The notes beneath the pieces were generated by a model. It had not been told where the DNA came from, did no database searches, and worked only from the letters and a program-made list of their open reading frames with translations. From Oscillospiraceae bacterium (GTDB lineage Bacteria > Bacillota > Clostridia > Oscillospirales > Oscillospiraceae), in contig JAKSQD010000021.1 of NCBI GenBank assembly GCA_024404315.1, positions 1 to 33,980 of the forward strand: a stretch of DNA of 33,980 nucleotides. Reading direction: 5' to 3'. Positions 1 through 7,486 of this stretch are shown piece by piece (position 1 is the stretch's first letter; every line of letters starts with the position of its first letter). Made by a program: the position numbers and the translations under genes.

Positions 1-384
1 GGCCAGATCATGAAGGACTCCGGCATCGGCAACGCTCTGGGCGAGATGGTCACTAAGACCCCCCTGCCCGCAGTTCTGATTCCCTTCATCATCGCTGCTC
101 TGATGCGTATTGCCCTCGGCTCCGCTACCGTGGCAATCACCACCGCTGCGAACCTGTCCGCTCCTCTGCTGGACGTTCTGGGCGTGTCCCCCCTGCTGAT
201 GGCTCTGTCCTGCTGCGTCGGCGCTATCTCCTTCTCCTACTTCAACGACTCCGGCTTCTGGGTGTTCAACGGCATGTTCGGTCTGACCGAGCTGAAGGAC
301 CAGATCCGCTGCAAGACCGCTGTTTCTCTCATCATGTCTGGCGTGGGTATCGTTGAGCTGTTGATTGCTGGTATGTTCCTGTAA
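1..384 (+). CDS. GntP-family gluconate/sugar-acid permease, C-terminal part
   Basis: This is the last 127 codons of a permease that enters the window already open in frame 1. GntP proteins are inner-membrane proton symporters for gluconate and related sugar acids. Very hydrophobic helices alternate with conserved polar turns, including FNDSGFWVFNG and an AALMRIALGSATVA stretch, both typical of the GntP C-terminal half. It is followed by an intrinsic terminator. Next to it sit a PrpR-type regulator and an isomerase/dehydrogenase pair, which suggests uptake of a sugar acid. The substrate cannot be read from this fragment. Confidence 0.88.
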   Translation, partial: GQIMKDSGIGNALGEMVTKTPLPAVLIPFIIAALMRIALGSATVAITTAANLSAPLLDVLGVSPLLMALSCCVGAISFSYFNDSGFWVFNGMFGLTELKDQIRCKTAVSLIMSGVGIVELLIAGMFL

Positions 385-425
385 TCACGGTCTGAGGTTG
401 AAAATCTCAATTTCATCACCCTTAT

Positions 426-466
426 GGGGATGTATCCGCGTTCCTTGTGGGTGCATCCCCTTTTTT
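426..466 (+). terminator. Intrinsic terminator after the GntP permease gene
   Basis: GGGGATG (426-432) pairs with CATCCCC (454-460) and is followed directly by six T. It lies about 40 bases after the permease stop codon. Confidence 0.85.
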
Positions 467-580
467 CAATGAGAATCGAACATTTGACACTTGATTGGCA
501 TTTATAATAACAAAGTAATTATTTTTCTCCTGTCAAAGGCAGAAGGCAGAGAAGAAATCAAAAAAGAGGAGAGATGGTAT

Positions 581-2026
581 ATGGCAAAGGCTGCGATTTT
601 AGTTCCATATAAGGAGATGTGCGAACTGACCTCACAGCTCATTGGCAATTACAGCCACATCACCCCCGTCTGTGTAGAATACATTCAAACGGAGGAGATT
701 GAAAAAAGGGCAAAGGCTCTGGAACAGGGAGGCTGTGAGCTTATCATTGCCCGAGGACTCCATGCCTCCAAAATTAAGCGCTGCGTCAAGCTGCCTGTGG
801 TAGAAATTCGTGTCACGGCACAGGAGCTGGGCGGACTGGTTTTGGAGCTGCATCAGGAGCTGGGGGTGGAGTGTCCCAAGGTGGGTCTGATCGGTTTTGA
901 AAACACCCTTTGCGACACCTCCCGTTTTGACGAGCTGTTTCAGATGCAGCTCCATCGTTACGCCGCCGAAGACTGTCACAATGACTATGAGGTACTCTGG
1001 CATCTGGTGGAGCAGGCGCAAAAGGACGGCTGTGAGGCAATACTGGGTGGAAAGATTGTCTGTGGTCATGCGGCAAAGCTGGGCATCCCTTATAAATTCA
1101 TTCCATCCGGCGTGGAAAGTATGCAGAGCGCCTTTGCTCTGGCAGATCAGATTTGTTACGCCATCGACATGGAGAAAAACAACAGCGCCGAGCGCAACAC
1201 CATGCTGGACTACACCTTCAGCGGCATCATGCAGGTAGACACCGACGGCATCATCCTCCGTGCCAACCGTGTGACCTTCAACCTGCTGAATATCCGCCCC
1301 GTCAACATGATCGGCAGTCGGGTCAGCGATGTGCTCCCCCAGCTGGAGCCAAGCCTCATTGACAAGGCACTCCAAGAGGGTCGGGAGTCCTATGCCATTC
1401 TGGTTCCCATTCAAAATCGAACCACGGTGGTCAACACCGCCCCCATCATCATCGACGACCGCATTACCGGCGGCATTCTCACCTTCCAGGAGGGACAGCG
1501 CATCACTGAAATGGACGGAGAGCTGCGCCGGGAGCTGTATCAGATGGGCTTTGTGGCAAGCTACACTTTTGATAAGCTGCCCGCCAAGAGCCTCACCAGC
1601 CAAAAGCTGATGAAGCTGGCTCGTGCCATCTCCAAATACAACGCTCCCGTGCTGCTGTTCGGTGAGGACGGTGTGGGCAAAATTCTGGATTTTGAGCTTG
1701 CGGGCACAGGCAAGAAGGAGGAGCATGGTGGTCTCCGCCACGGCGTTGACCGGTGCGGTGGGAGTGATGGTCACATAAGTGCCGTTTTGAGTGGCGGCTG
1801 CTACGTCTACGTTGTCATAACCACTGCCGTGACGGGCAATGCACTTGAGCTTGGGTGCACTCTGAAACACCTCTGCGGGATAGGGACAGGTGCGGGCGAG
1901 GATGGCATCACAGTCGGCAACATCCTGACAGATGGAGGCAAGGTCGCTGCGGTTGGTAACAAGCACCTCGTAACTGTGCGCCGTGAGGTAATCCTTGCCC
2001 GGCTGGGTGATATCCTGTGGAATTAA
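581..2026 (+). pseudogene. PrpR-type sigma-54 activator, truncated at the Walker A motif
   Basis: Start chosen at the ATG preceded by AGAGGAG. Residues 1-190 look like a PrpR N-terminal sensor domain (opening AKAAILVPYKEM; GLIGFENTL; an EAILGGKIVCGHAAKLG segment), and about 195-310 like a PAS domain (SGIMQVDTDGIILRAN; GGILTFQEG). Then comes the start of the AAA+ sigma-54 activator domain, ending at Walker A, GEDGVGK (residues 361-367, K codon 1679-1681). From there the frame runs on for about 115 codons to the stop at 2026, but this tail is simply the reverse complement of a dehydrogenase gene. The rest of the AAA+ domain and the DNA-binding HTH are absent. It should be unable to contact sigma-54 or DNA, so it is probably a relic. 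It once likely controlled the neighbouring sugar-acid genes. Confidence 0.8.
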
Positions 2027-2035
2027 AACCTTCAT
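1682..2035 (-). pseudogene. D-2-hydroxyacid (3-phosphoglycerate-type) dehydrogenase, 3' truncated
   Basis: The ATG at 2035 has a good AAAGGAGA site and a sigma-A promoter upstream. The first ~119 residues are a clean N-terminal domain of the D-2-hydroxyacid dehydrogenase family: MKVLIPQDIT, a KLKCIARHGSGYDNVDV core (the usual G-x-G-x-D-N-V-D motif), and AVAETTMLLLLACARKL entering the NAD domain. The match stops at about 1,680, exactly where the convergent regulator breaks. Beyond it the minus frame stays open to 632 but only reads the regulator backwards. The GxGxxG cofactor loop and the catalytic Arg/Glu/His are missing, so the product should be inactive. Family enzymes oxidise 2-hydroxy acids with NAD. 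Confidence 0.8.
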
Positions 2036-2071
2036 ATCTTTCTCCTTTCGGACGGCAAAAATCATAATTTG

Positions 2072-2100
2072 ATTATAATTTCCACGATATTCCAACGCAA
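2072..2100 (-). promoter_or_regulatory. Sigma-A promoter of the truncated dehydrogenase
   Basis: On the minus strand: TTGCGT (2095-2100), a 17-base spacer, TATAAT (2072-2077). Transcription would begin near 2065, about 30 bases before the start codon. Confidence 0.75.
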
Positions 2101-2179
2101 GCCGCAGAATGTAGAAAAGAATCAAGCAAAATCAGGCAGGAAACCATATTTTCAAGATGTGAAACGAGGTGTATTCACT

Positions 2180-3070
2180 ATGAACGAGTCCATTCACAAG
2201 TATTTTAAGGTGGGAACCATCCAATGGATGAGCTATCCCGTGTCTGAGCCTCTGGAAAGTCTGAAAAAGCTCTGCTGTGACGACTATTTTGATGCCATTG
2301 AAATCAAAGGCTACGGCACAGAAGCAGAGAATGCCAAGGCAAAGCGTCTCTTGGAGCAGAGCCACCTCACCGTCTGCTATGGCTCACAGCCCACCCTTCT
2401 TGGCAGCGGTTTGAATCCCAATGCCATCGACGAGGGGGAACGGCAGCGAGCCGAGGACGCTTTGAAGCGTGACCTTGACCGTGCAGAATATTTCGGCGGC
2501 GTGGGTATTGCATTTCTGGCTGGAAAGTGGCAGGAAGAGACCAAAGAGCAGGCATTTCAGCAGCTTTTGAAGACGGTTTGGCATCTTTGCGACTATGCCG
2601 CCCCCAAGGGACTGATGGTGGAGCTGGAAGCCTTCGACTATGACATGGACAAGGCTTCTCTCATGGGGCCTGCACCTTATGTGGTGAAATTTGCCGCAGA
2701 AGTGAGAAAAACCCACGATAATTTTGGTATTCTGGTGGATTTAAGTCATTTTCCCACCACTTACGAGACCAGCGAGTTTGTCATCACTACCCTCAAGCCC
2801 TATATCACCCATCTCCACTTTGGAAACGCTGTGGTGAAACCGGCCTGTGATGCCTATGGAGACAAGCATCCCCGTCTGGGCTATCCCAACAGCGCCAACG
2901 ATGTGGAGGAGCTGGCGGATTTTCTGCGCATCCTCAAGAGAGAGGGATTTTTCTGCCCTGAGCATCCGCTGATGCTGTCAGCAGAGGTCTCTCCTCGTCC
3001 CGGCGAAGAGGAGGAGATTGTGCTTGCAAACACCAAACGCTGTCTCAATCGTGCGTGGGCGTTGGTGTAA
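2180..3070 (+). CDS. Sugar phosphate isomerase/epimerase-like TIM-barrel protein
   Basis: 296 residues; the ATG follows a weak GAGGTG site. It belongs to the xylose-isomerase-like TIM-barrel superfamily (AP endonuclease 2 fold). Visible metal-site segments are VELEAFDYDMDKASLMGP (Glu), ILVDLSHFPTTYET (Asp, His), THLHFGNAV (His) and LSAEVSPRPGEE near the C terminus (Glu), so the active site looks intact. Such enzymes isomerise or epimerise sugars or sugar acids. It is divergent from the truncated dehydrogenase and shares a 144-base regulatory gap with it, so they probably formed one catabolic set with the GntP permease. The exact substrate is unknown. Confidence 0.85.
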   Translation: MNESIHKYFKVGTIQWMSYPVSEPLESLKKLCCDDYFDAIEIKGYGTEAENAKAKRLLEQSHLTVCYGSQPTLLGSGLNPNAIDEGERQRAEDALKRDLDRAEYFGGVGIAFLAGKWQEETKEQAFQQLLKTVWHLCDYAAPKGLMVELEAFDYDMDKASLMGPAPYVVKFAAEVRKTHDNFGILVDLSHFPTTYETSEFVITTLKPYITHLHFGNAVVKPACDAYGDKHPRLGYPNSANDVEELADFLRILKREGFFCPEHPLMLSAEVSPRPGEEEEIVLANTKRCLNRAWALV

Positions 3071-3103
3071 GGTCAAATTAGAACCACCGTTATATCTTTT
3101 CTG

Positions 3104-3139
3104 AGGACAGTTTGCTCTGGCGAATTGTCCTTTGTTTTT
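3104..3139 (+). terminator. Strong intrinsic terminator after the isomerase gene
   Basis: A 12-base-pair stem with two G-T pairs (3104-3115 with 3120-3131) closes a TCTG loop and is followed by TTGTTTTT. It lies 33 bases after the stop. Confidence 0.85.
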
Positions 3140-3156
3140 GGGCGTGCCGCTGATTT

Positions 3157-3169
3157 GCGGATAGGCTCT
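3157..3169 (-). repeat. Post-stop motif copy (GAGCCTATCCGC), copy A
   Basis: On the minus strand the sequence AGAGCCTATCCGC overlaps and directly follows the TGA stop of the small membrane protein gene. It is one of seven copies or partial copies in this window, all in the sense of the gene that ends beside them. Confidence 0.6.
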
Positions 3170-3666
3170 CACTCCATAGAAAGGCTATAATAATTGTCCT
3201 CCCAAAAAGTTTCAACAAGGGAGTAATCCCCCAGATAAAACAGGGAGCAAAACTTCATACTGTTGGTTTTTTCATCATAATAAGACTGCCCAATCAAGCA
3301 ATCTCCACGTTCCGACACAGAAAACGATAAGGGAAAGTGAACTTCATCAGATACATAGCAGTTTGTACCATCTACTGCAAAAGAGAAGCTCATTTTATAA
3401 CGCAGCGCAAGAGACCGCCACTCCTTGACCTCAATTGCAATGGCACAATCAGCAATGGCTTCCTTTTCACCATTTAGGACATGGCCATTTCCAGAAAAAA
3501 CCACTGTTTTGGAAAAGGGGAAAAAGAGTACGACAACGATACAGACAAGTGCAGCAACGCAAAGCAACATCCTCTTTCTCATCTGATCCTTGCTTTTTTT
3601 GATTTCGTGATTGGCATACTCAATGGTATCTCTGATGACGGCTTCAGCATCCTGCTTGTTCATCAT
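3169..3666 (-). CDS. Small single-pass membrane protein encoded after the XRE regulator
   Basis: No family recognised. About 165 residues. GGAGG lies 5 bases before the ATG at 3666 and 8 before the next ATG at 3663; a GTG at 3672 is also in frame but too close to the ribosome site. The N terminus is charged and helical (about 1-30), with one membrane helix at about 33-52 (LLCVAALVCIVVVLFFPF), then a ~110-residue domain rich in beta-type residues, probably outside the membrane. The reading frame overlaps the 3' end of the XRE gene by about 20 bases, so translation is coupled. Pairing a cytoplasmic XRE repressor with a membrane protein suggests it senses or answers an envelope signal; that is inference. 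Confidence 0.72.
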   Translation of the reverse strand: MMNKQDAEAVIRDTIEYANHEIKKSKDQMRKRMLLCVAALVCIVVVLFFPFSKTVVFSGNGHVLNGEKEAIADCAIAIEVKEWRSLALRYKMSFSFAVDGTNCYVSDEVHFPLSFSVSERGDCLIGQSYYDEKTNSMKFCSLFYLGDYSLVETFWEDNYYSLSME

Positions 3667-3874
3667 TTTCACCTCCGGTTAATAAATCATATAGGCTAAT
3701 CTCCAGGGTTTCTGAAAGCGGAATCAACATGGAAATATCGGGAAAAGATATGCCTCGTTCCCATTTGCTGATTGCTTTATCGGTGATATTTAACTGATCT
3801 GCTAATTCCCTCTGAGACATACCATGCTTTTTTCGGTTCTCACAGATGAAGCGGCCTGTTTTCTTAGCATCCAT
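3644..3874 (-). CDS. XRE-family HTH transcriptional regulator
   Basis: 76 residues; ATG at 3874 with GGAGG 6 bases upstream. It is a compact lambda-repressor-like HTH: FICENRKKHGMSQRELADQLNITDKAISKWERGISFPDISMLIPLSETLEISLYDLL is the whole domain, with the recognition helix around TDKAISKWERG. There is no ligand-binding or dimerisation domain beyond it. It is the first gene of a two-gene unit with a small membrane protein. Its promoter carries a perfect inverted repeat across the -35 box, so it very likely represses itself. Confidence 0.88.
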   Translation of the reverse strand: MDAKKTGRFICENRKKHGMSQRELADQLNITDKAISKWERGISFPDISMLIPLSETLEISLYDLLTGGENDEQAGC

Positions 3875-3896
3875 CTTTTCCCTCCTTCCTGATCCT

Positions 3897-3925
3897 ATCT
3901 TACCGCATCTATAACAAAAAGTAAA
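3897..3925 (-). promoter_or_regulatory. Sigma-A promoter of the XRE gene
   Basis: On the minus strand: TTTACT (3920-3925), a 17-base spacer, TAAGAT (3897-3902). The -35 box lies inside the left arm of the operator palindrome. Confidence 0.7.
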
Positions 3926-3941
3926 CCGACCCTTGGTTTAC
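3921..3941. promoter_or_regulatory. Inverted-repeat operator GTAAACC-N7-GGTTTAC
   Basis: Two perfect 7-base arms (3921-3927 and 3935-3941), with centres 14 bases apart, overlap the -35 region of the XRE promoter. This is the expected place for an autorepressor site. Confidence 0.65.
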
Positions 3942-4018
3942 TCCTTTGATTAAAAAAACAGTCTCATTCTATCACTCATCCAATCGAAATCAATCTAAAA
4001 GTTAAAATAACCGCAAAG

Positions 4019-4058
4019 AAAGCCGAGAACGAACGAATCATTCTCGGCTTTGTTCTTT
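4019..4058 (-). terminator. Hairpin terminator ending the minus-strand M14 run
   Basis: AAAGCCGAGAA (4019-4029) and TTCTCGGCTTT (4041-4051) form an 11-base-pair stem. T-rich sequence follows on both strands, so it may work in both directions. It lies after the last gene of the 4123-8781 run. Beside it an 11-base direct repeat, ATATCAGGGAC, occurs at 4059-4069 and 4074-4084. Confidence 0.75.
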
Positions 4059-4122
4059 ATATCAGGGACGAATATATCAGGGACAAACGCCTTCCGTTCA
4101 CTCCTGAAAATAGGAAAAAGGA

Positions 4123-5058
4123 TTAACTGTACATTCTGCGGATAATGCGGTAAGCCTCGGCGTGCTGGGTGATGAGGGGATTCTTCGCTGCAAAAAACAG
4201 GGTTCCGCTGGTGGGGGCAATGAGCTGTTCCTTCACCTCCGCCGTCAGGGGATCCAAAATCTCACCGATGACCTCGCCGTAACGGACATTTTCGCCCGCC
4301 ACCTTCAAGCGGTGGAAGATGCCGCCGCAGGTGGTGTGAACGCTGGCCAAATTCTCCTCCTGCAAAATGGCGGACATATACCCATTGTGGCAGGTGTAAT
4401 GCAGCGCCCCCACCCGGCTGAGAAACCGCAGCACGGCAGAGACCGACAATTCCGCCTGCGGGGTGGAAATATCGTCGCTCTCGTGAGAATAGATGGAAAA
4501 AGCGTTGGTGTTCCAGATCTGCCAGTTGTAATTCAGCGTGGTGGTGTCAAAGGGCTTGGGGTTGCGGAGCAGCACATAAGGCAGTCCGAAAAGGTTGGCA
4601 AGGCTGGCGTTTTCATAACCGGTGTGCATGATGCGGACGTGAGGGACAAATTCCCCCTGCACATAAAAGCTGGTGAACTGGATGCCGTAATCATAGCCCT
4701 GCACGGCGGAAAACACCGCTTCCGCAATGCGCTGGGTGGTCTCGCCCTTATCGTAGCCGGGGAACATGCGGTTGATGTCCGTTTGATCCATCGCCCAAAA
4801 GCGGCTTCCCACGTTCATGGAAAAATGGTTCACGCAGGGGATGACCAAAATCTCGTGATTGGTGTTGATGGCTCCCTGCTGTTCCAGCCGTTTCAGCTCC
4901 CGCACCAGCAAGGAACAGGTATACATCTGCTGCACCTCGTTGCCACGAATGGCTCCCACGATGGCGCAACACTTTTTTCCCCGTCCAAAGCGGAAGCCCT
5001 CCACGGCCAGCTTTTGACGATAGGGCGTATCCAGCGTATATAGCGTTTCCTGTCTCAT
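4123..5058 (-). CDS. AspA/AstE-like (M14 family) protein with zinc ligands lost
   Basis: 311 residues. Its ATG overlaps the previous gene's TGA (ATGA), with AGGAGG just upstream, so the two are translationally coupled. The fold is that of succinylglutamate desuccinylase/aspartoacylase zinc hydrolases: the DINRMFPG motif is kept and a C-terminal beta domain (GEVIGEILDPLTAEVKEQLIAP) is present. In the upstream paralog the zinc site reads IHGDE and IDIHAS. Here it reads IRGNE (R38 for His, E41 kept) and IQFTSF (T128 for His). Two of three metal ligands are therefore replaced, while a Glu near the expected catalytic position remains (YSHESDD). It is probably a non-hydrolytic partner or binding protein for its paralog; alternatively it has an altered chemistry. 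Confidence 0.82.
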   Translation of the reverse strand: MRQETLYTLDTPYRQKLAVEGFRFGRGKKCCAIVGAIRGNEVQQMYTCSLLVRELKRLEQQGAINTNHEILVIPCVNHFSMNVGSRFWAMDQTDINRMFPGYDKGETTQRIAEAVFSAVQGYDYGIQFTSFYVQGEFVPHVRIMHTGYENASLANLFGLPYVLLRNPKPFDTTTLNYNWQIWNTNAFSIYSHESDDISTPQAELSVSAVLRFLSRVGALHYTCHNGYMSAILQEENLASVHTTCGGIFHRLKVAGENVRYGEVIGEILDPLTAEVKEQLIAPTSGTLFFAAKNPLITQHAEAYRIIRRMYS

Positions 5059-5993
5059 TTCTCAAATCCTCCTGTCAGAATGCGTCCCAAAAGGCTGCCG
5101 GGATAGACCACGGGGTAGTCACGGAGGGTGAACAGCAAGCCCTTTTCGGGAGCGGTCACGACCTGCACGTCCTGACCCGTCAGCGGGTCGGCGATGACCC
5201 CCAGCGTCTGTCCCTGTTCCACCATGCAGTTATGGCTCACCTCGGAGATGAAGATGCCGGCTCCCTCTGCATTGAGAAAGGCCACTTCATTGCGTCCGAT
5301 GATGGGTTCACGGACAGGCTGGGTATCCCCGCTCCACATTCCCTGTGTTTTCATCAGGTTCAGGATGCCCTCTAACAGCTGGTCGCCATAGGCACGGGTC
5401 AGACGCATACCAACCCCCATCTCCACCACAAGGCACTTGGTGCCAATGCTGTTAAGAGAATGGGCAAGGGTGGATTCCAGCACGGTGGCGGCGGCATGAA
5501 CCCAGATAAAGTCAATGTTCAGCTCCTTGGCCAGCGGGACAAGCTCTGTCTCAAACATCTCGTTGATGCGGACTTGGGGCAACTCGGTCAAGAAGATGTT
5601 GGAGGCGTGAATATCAATGCAAATATCCGCCCCACGGATATCCTCCACCACCTCATGGGCGATGTGCTCCACCATAGAGCTGTTTTCCGAGCCGGGGAAG
5701 ACACGGTTCATATCCAAGTCAAAGAGCGGCACACCACGGGTGATGGAGTTGATACCCAGTGGATTGATGGCGGGGTAAATATCCACCGTACCGTGGAGGT
5801 GTTCGGGATGTGCCTGCAAAACACGGTTCAGACGATAAGCGAGGTACTGTCCCTCCAATTCGTCGCCGTGGATGCCGGTCACGATGCAGATGCGCTTTCC
5901 TCCGTCCTGTCCCACGGGCGGGGTGAGGCGGTTGCGCTCGATTTCCAAAGCCTCCTGCACGGGAAGCTGTACCGAAACAATGGTTTCCTTCAT
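5055..5993 (-). CDS. Succinylglutamate desuccinylase/aspartoacylase-family zinc hydrolase
   Basis: 312 residues; the ATG at 5993 has GGAAGGA 10 bases upstream. Family members remove an acyl group from an N-acylated amino acid through one zinc ion. The zinc-site residues are all visible: H42 and E45 in VTGIHGDE, H129 in IDIHAS, and Glu in LVVEMGVG as likely general base. DMNRVFPG is the family substrate-site motif. The C-terminal ~90 residues form the usual beta domain (GQTLGVIADPLTGQDV). It lies only 53 bases after the transglutaminase-like gene, with a hairpin terminator in the gap and no promoter seen there, so expression probably comes from readthrough. The true substrate is unknown. Confidence 0.87.
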   Translation of the reverse strand: MKETIVSVQLPVQEALEIERNRLTPPVGQDGGKRICIVTGIHGDELEGQYLAYRLNRVLQAHPEHLHGTVDIYPAINPLGINSITRGVPLFDLDMNRVFPGSENSSMVEHIAHEVVEDIRGADICIDIHASNIFLTELPQVRINEMFETELVPLAKELNIDFIWVHAAATVLESTLAHSLNSIGTKCLVVEMGVGMRLTRAYGDQLLEGILNLMKTQGMWSGDTQPVREPIIGRNEVAFLNAEGAGIFISEVSHNCMVEQGQTLGVIADPLTGQDVQVVTAPEKGLLFTLRDYPVVYPGSLLGRILTGGFEK

Positions 5994-6012
5994 GATGATT
6001 GATTCCTTCCAT

Positions 6013-6048
6013 AAAAAATGAGCCGCAGAAATACTCCCACGGCTCTTA
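6013..6048 (-). terminator. Hairpin with T-tract between transglutaminase and M14 genes
   Basis: GAGCCG (6020-6025) pairs with CGGCTC (6040-6045), and on the minus strand ATTTTTTATG follows. Only 19 bases separate it from the next start codon. No promoter fits in that space, so it may trim expression of the downstream pair rather than stop it. Confidence 0.75.
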
Positions 6049-6801
6049 TTCTTCTGCCATAGAAGCGAAAATGTGTTGTTTTTGTACTGCGCGGCCGAGA
6101 AAACTGCCACGCTCCACAGGACAATCCTGCGCATCCCGTCCCACGGAGAAGCGGAGATAGCTCTCGTCCGCCAGACAGCCCCTCGTTGGGTCGATGCCCA
6201 GCCATTTTCCCTGATGATGAAGCTCTGTCCATGCGTGGGTCACGCCGGTGCCCTCTGTGATGCCCATGCAGTACCGAGCGGGAACGCCTTTTAAGTGGCA
6301 GAGCACCGCCAAAACCTGGGCGTAATCCTGGCAGACCCCCTCCCCTCGCCGGAAGCTCTCCGCCGCCGTGGTGTGCATCCCTGTCACGCCGGAACGATAG
6401 GCGAAATGGTCAGCGACAGCAGCCGCCAACCGTTCCGGGTCACAGGATGCAATGGAAGCGGCAAATTCCCGAAGCTCGTCATTGGGCTGCGTCAACAGTC
6501 CACCGTGTCGATACATGGGATGTGGCTCCGTTTCTTTCCTTCGGGAGAGGTCAACGAAAACCGTTGCCGTCTCCTGATAGGAAAAACGCCGGTGAGGGCT
6601 GCGAAAGCTCCCCGACATGAGGGTGTTTCCAAAGCCGTCGGCAGAATAGCACATGGGACACCATGGCTCCACGGTGATGCTGCCGCTCAGCATCCGCTGC
6701 ACCTCGTCGGGATAGGGCAGGCAGCGCAGCACCACATATTGCTCTGTAATCGGCTCTGAAAAGTCAATGGATGCCGAAAATTGGTAGGTCAAACGCTTCA
6801 A
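6046..6801 (-). CDS. Transglutaminase-like cysteine protein
   Basis: 251 residues from a TTG start at 6801, four bases after the alpha-E stop, with GAGG 9 bases upstream; no ATG is available at the conserved N terminus (LKRLTYQFSASIDF). An N-terminal beta domain (about 1-125) carries the LRCLPYP and YSADGFGN segments common in this family. The catalytic triad of the papain-like core is present: C157 (GEGVCQDYA), H189 (THAWTE) and D204 (GIDPTRG). The fold includes peptidases and acyl or peptide transferases. It is the third gene of the ATP-grasp/alpha-E/transglutaminase set; conserved linkage of these families has been taken to indicate making and cleaving of a peptide-like amide product. Confidence 0.88.
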   Translation of the reverse strand: MKRLTYQFSASIDFSEPITEQYVVLRCLPYPDEVQRMLSGSITVEPWCPMCYSADGFGNTLMSGSFRSPHRRFSYQETATVFVDLSRRKETEPHPMYRHGGLLTQPNDELREFAASIASCDPERLAAAVADHFAYRSGVTGMHTTAAESFRRGEGVCQDYAQVLAVLCHLKGVPARYCMGITEGTGVTHAWTELHHQGKWLGIDPTRGCLADESYLRFSVGRDAQDCPVERGSFLGRAVQKQHIFASMAEE

Positions 6802-6805
6802 ACCG

Positions 6806-7486
6806 TCATACCTCGGGGAAGAGATGCTCCACGCAGTCCAGCATAACGAGGCGCTCCAGGTCGGGCTTGGTCTCGTCCAGAGCGTGGTCAATGAGCCGAT
6901 TGCGTCTGTTTTCATCAGCAGCAAGGGGAATCTTATACAGACGGTTCAGCAGGCGCTCACACTCGGCACGGCATTCCTCTTTGGGATGCTTGAGGCGGAG
7001 GGCAAGGCTCAAATACTCCACATTTGCTCCCGTCCGCAAAATGGTACGGCTGGTCTCATCCATCAGACTGTATTCCGCCGAGCCACGGAACGCCATAATG
7101 TCGTCCAGCACACCTTGCAGCTCCAATTCGGGATAGTCGCCGGAGATGGCCTGTTCCATGGCGTTACAGGCAAGCTGAATATAACTAAAGGTCTCCGTTC
7201 CGATGGTTTCCCGCAGGACGATGGCGTTATCATAGGCGTAGCCCAACACGCTCACCAGCGAACAGGGAGAGCTCCGATTCGCCAGATACTGTTTGCAAAA
7301 ATCAGCCGTAGAGGTGTAATCATTGGGAATGCCCAAGGCGGCGCAGTAAGACGCATAATCCGCCTCCTCACCATCCACCATCTTGTCATAAATGCCTTTG
7401 CTTTCCTTGAGCGAGGTGTAAACACGCTCGGTATAGCGTCCCAGCCAGAATAATCTGCCTGCTTTTGTCAACGAGAGAGTACCCAT
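6806..7486 (-). CDS. Alpha-E domain protein (DUF403)
   Basis: 226 residues, almost entirely helical. The N terminus GRLFWLGRYTERVY is the hallmark of the alpha-E family (COG2307), followed by LRETIGTETFSYIQLACNAME and FRGSAEYSLMDET, typical of the family's helical core. Biochemical role unproven; the family is nearly always encoded with a circularly permuted ATP-grasp protein and a transglutaminase-like protein, as here. Its start overlaps the end of the ATP-grasp gene by 19 bases, so all three genes are coupled. Confidence 0.88.
   Translation of the reverse strand: MGTLSLTKAGRLFWLGRYTERVYTSLKESKGIYDKMVDGEEADYASYCAALGIPNDYTSTADFCKQYLANRSSPCSLVSVLGYAYDNAIVLRETIGTETFSYIQLACNAMEQAISGDYPELELQGVLDDIMAFRGSAEYSLMDETSRTILRTGANVEYLSLALRLKHPKEECRAECERLLNRLYKIPLAADENRRNRLIDHALDETKPDLERLVMLDCVEHLFPEV

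Noticed and set aside
484-508. TTGACA and TATAAT upstream of the regulator as a promoter
   Set aside because: Both boxes are good but only 13 bases apart, too close for a normal sigma-A promoter; no -24/-12 pair was found either.
632-1678. Continuation of the dehydrogenase reading frame on the minus strand
   Set aside because: This part is only the regulator gene read backwards; dehydrogenase similarity ends at about 1,680.
4059-4084. Two-copy 11-base direct repeat as a CRISPR or iteron seed
   Set aside because: Only two copies with a four-base gap; most likely a small local duplication beside the terminator.
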